From Porticoccaceae bacterium (GTDB lineage: Bacteria; Pseudomonadota; Gammaproteobacteria; Pseudomonadales; Porticoccaceae): DNA of 6,019 nt. Below, piece after piece: positions 5,620-6,019 of this stretch (the stretch's first letter is position 1; each line of letters begins with the position of its first letter). The notes beneath the pieces were generated by a model. That model searched no databases. It saw only the letters and a list, made by a program, of their open reading frames with translations, and was not told the DNA's origin. The position numbers and the translations under genes were made by a program. The DNA lies in contig JALOAH010000161.1 of NCBI GenBank assembly GCA_023228865.1, positions 1-6,019 on the forward strand, written 5' to 3'.

Positions 5620-6019
5620 ATGAAGTCAGTAAAAAATCAAGCCGTCGCCAGGCGATCCCATTCTGTCAAAAGCAGAAAATCAGTGTCAGCAGCTAGCTTC
5701 TTCACGCTCATCGAGCTTCTGGTCGTGATCGCAATCATCGCTGTTCTGGCCTCCATGTTGCTGCCGGCCTTGGGCAAGGCCCGGGCCAGCGCCCGGAATA
5801 TCGCCTGCGTCAATAATTTTTCCCAACTCGGCAAGACTGCCGCCTTGTACCTGGATGACAACAACGATTATTTCCCCTCGATAAATTACTCGGCCGCCAG
5901 CTATTGGCATTACTTGGTTTACTGTCCGCTTACCTCCTATTTTGATTTGGGAAGAAGCTCGAAAGGGCAAAGATATTTGGGTGGAATTTACCGTTCTGGC
6001 TCAGGAATCAGTCTCGGCC
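5620..6019 (+). CDS. Prepilin-type N-terminal cleavage/methylation domain protein (pseudopilin-like), partial at right edge
   Basis: The first 133 codons of a gene that runs out of the window, so its length and C-terminal domain are unknown. Residues 1-27 are a basic leader with many Arg, Lys and Ser. They are followed by the type IV pilin/type II secretion helix [13 protein letters not shown] starting at F28, with the conserved Glu at mature position 5 (E32), then [10 protein letters not shown]. After the helix come [26 protein letters not shown] (69-94 approximately) and Trp/Tyr-rich sequence, a pattern typical of the pseudopilin-like (H-X9-DG/DUF1559-related) proteins found in very large numbers in Lentisphaerota, Planctomycetota and Verrucomicrobiota. 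It should be processed by prepilin peptidase and sit at the cell envelope. GGAGG (5608-5612) is seven bases before ATG 5620, which fixes the start. The residue before the expected cleavage site is Phe rather than the usual Gly. The placement three genes into a regulator transcript suggests it is made on demand. Confidence 0.88.
   Translation, partial: MKSVKNQAVARRSHSVKSRKSVSAASFFTLIELLVVIAIIAVLASMLLPALGKARASARNIACVNNFSQLGKTAALYLDDNNDYFPSINYSAASYWHYLVYCPLTSYFDLGRSSKGQRYLGGIYRSGSGISLG

Noticed and set aside
5637..5970. Minus-strand open frames opposite the pseudopilin
   Set aside because: The plus strand carries an unmistakable prepilin helix with a good ribosome site; the minus-strand translations show no recognisable motif.

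Overview
The window looks like chromosomal DNA from a Lentisphaerota or Verrucomicrobiota-type bacterium (PVC group), most likely a Victivallales-like lineage. The main reason is the gene cut off by the right edge. It has a prepilin N-terminus ([13 protein letters not shown]...LLPALGKAR) followed by a C-x-N-N-x-x-Q-L-G and Y-x-x-D-x-x-x-x-F/Y-P pattern, the pseudopilin-like family that is strongly expanded in those phyla. The assignment is an inference from family knowledge; no rRNA or other phylogenetic marker is present.

Left part (1-154): no gene, only short GTCCGTG/TTCCGTG-type repeats ahead of the first gene. Positions 155-3532 hold three same-strand, closely spaced genes that probably form an operon: a calcineurin-like metallophosphoesterase, a complete rhamnulokinase (rhaB), and an ornithine cyclodeaminase/mu-crystallin family gene. 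The third gene has one in-frame TAG at codon 50 and is otherwise intact. No rhamnose isomerase or aldolase is in view, so only the kinase step of L-rhamnose catabolism can be seen.

Middle (3533-4257): about 725 bases without a credible gene, but packed with three unrelated kinds of short tandem repeat: a 7-bp TGSTGCG array, a degenerate 8-9-bp TCCCAT-type array, and a perfect 14-copy GGGACGGC array with G-quadruplex-forming spacing. The last ~120 bases hold a good sigma70-type promoter and a near-palindrome that could be an operator.

Right part (4258-6019): a 417-residue regulator joins a GntR-type winged helix to a domain resembling a sugar ABC-transporter solute-binding protein. After a 3-nt gap comes a possible 33-codon ORF, and after another 3-nt gap the pseudopilin-like gene that leaves the window. 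All three share one reading frame and are probably co-transcribed. The reasonable model is a sugar-responsive cytoplasmic regulator controlling a downstream surface-protein or polysaccharide-use locus, but the downstream genes are not visible.

No tRNA, rRNA, CRISPR array, transposase or integrase was seen. The items most worth a second look are the TAG in the cyclodeaminase-family gene, the 14-copy octamer array, the GntR/solute-binding fusion with its promoter-proximal palindrome, and the in-frame small ORF between regulator and pseudopilin.
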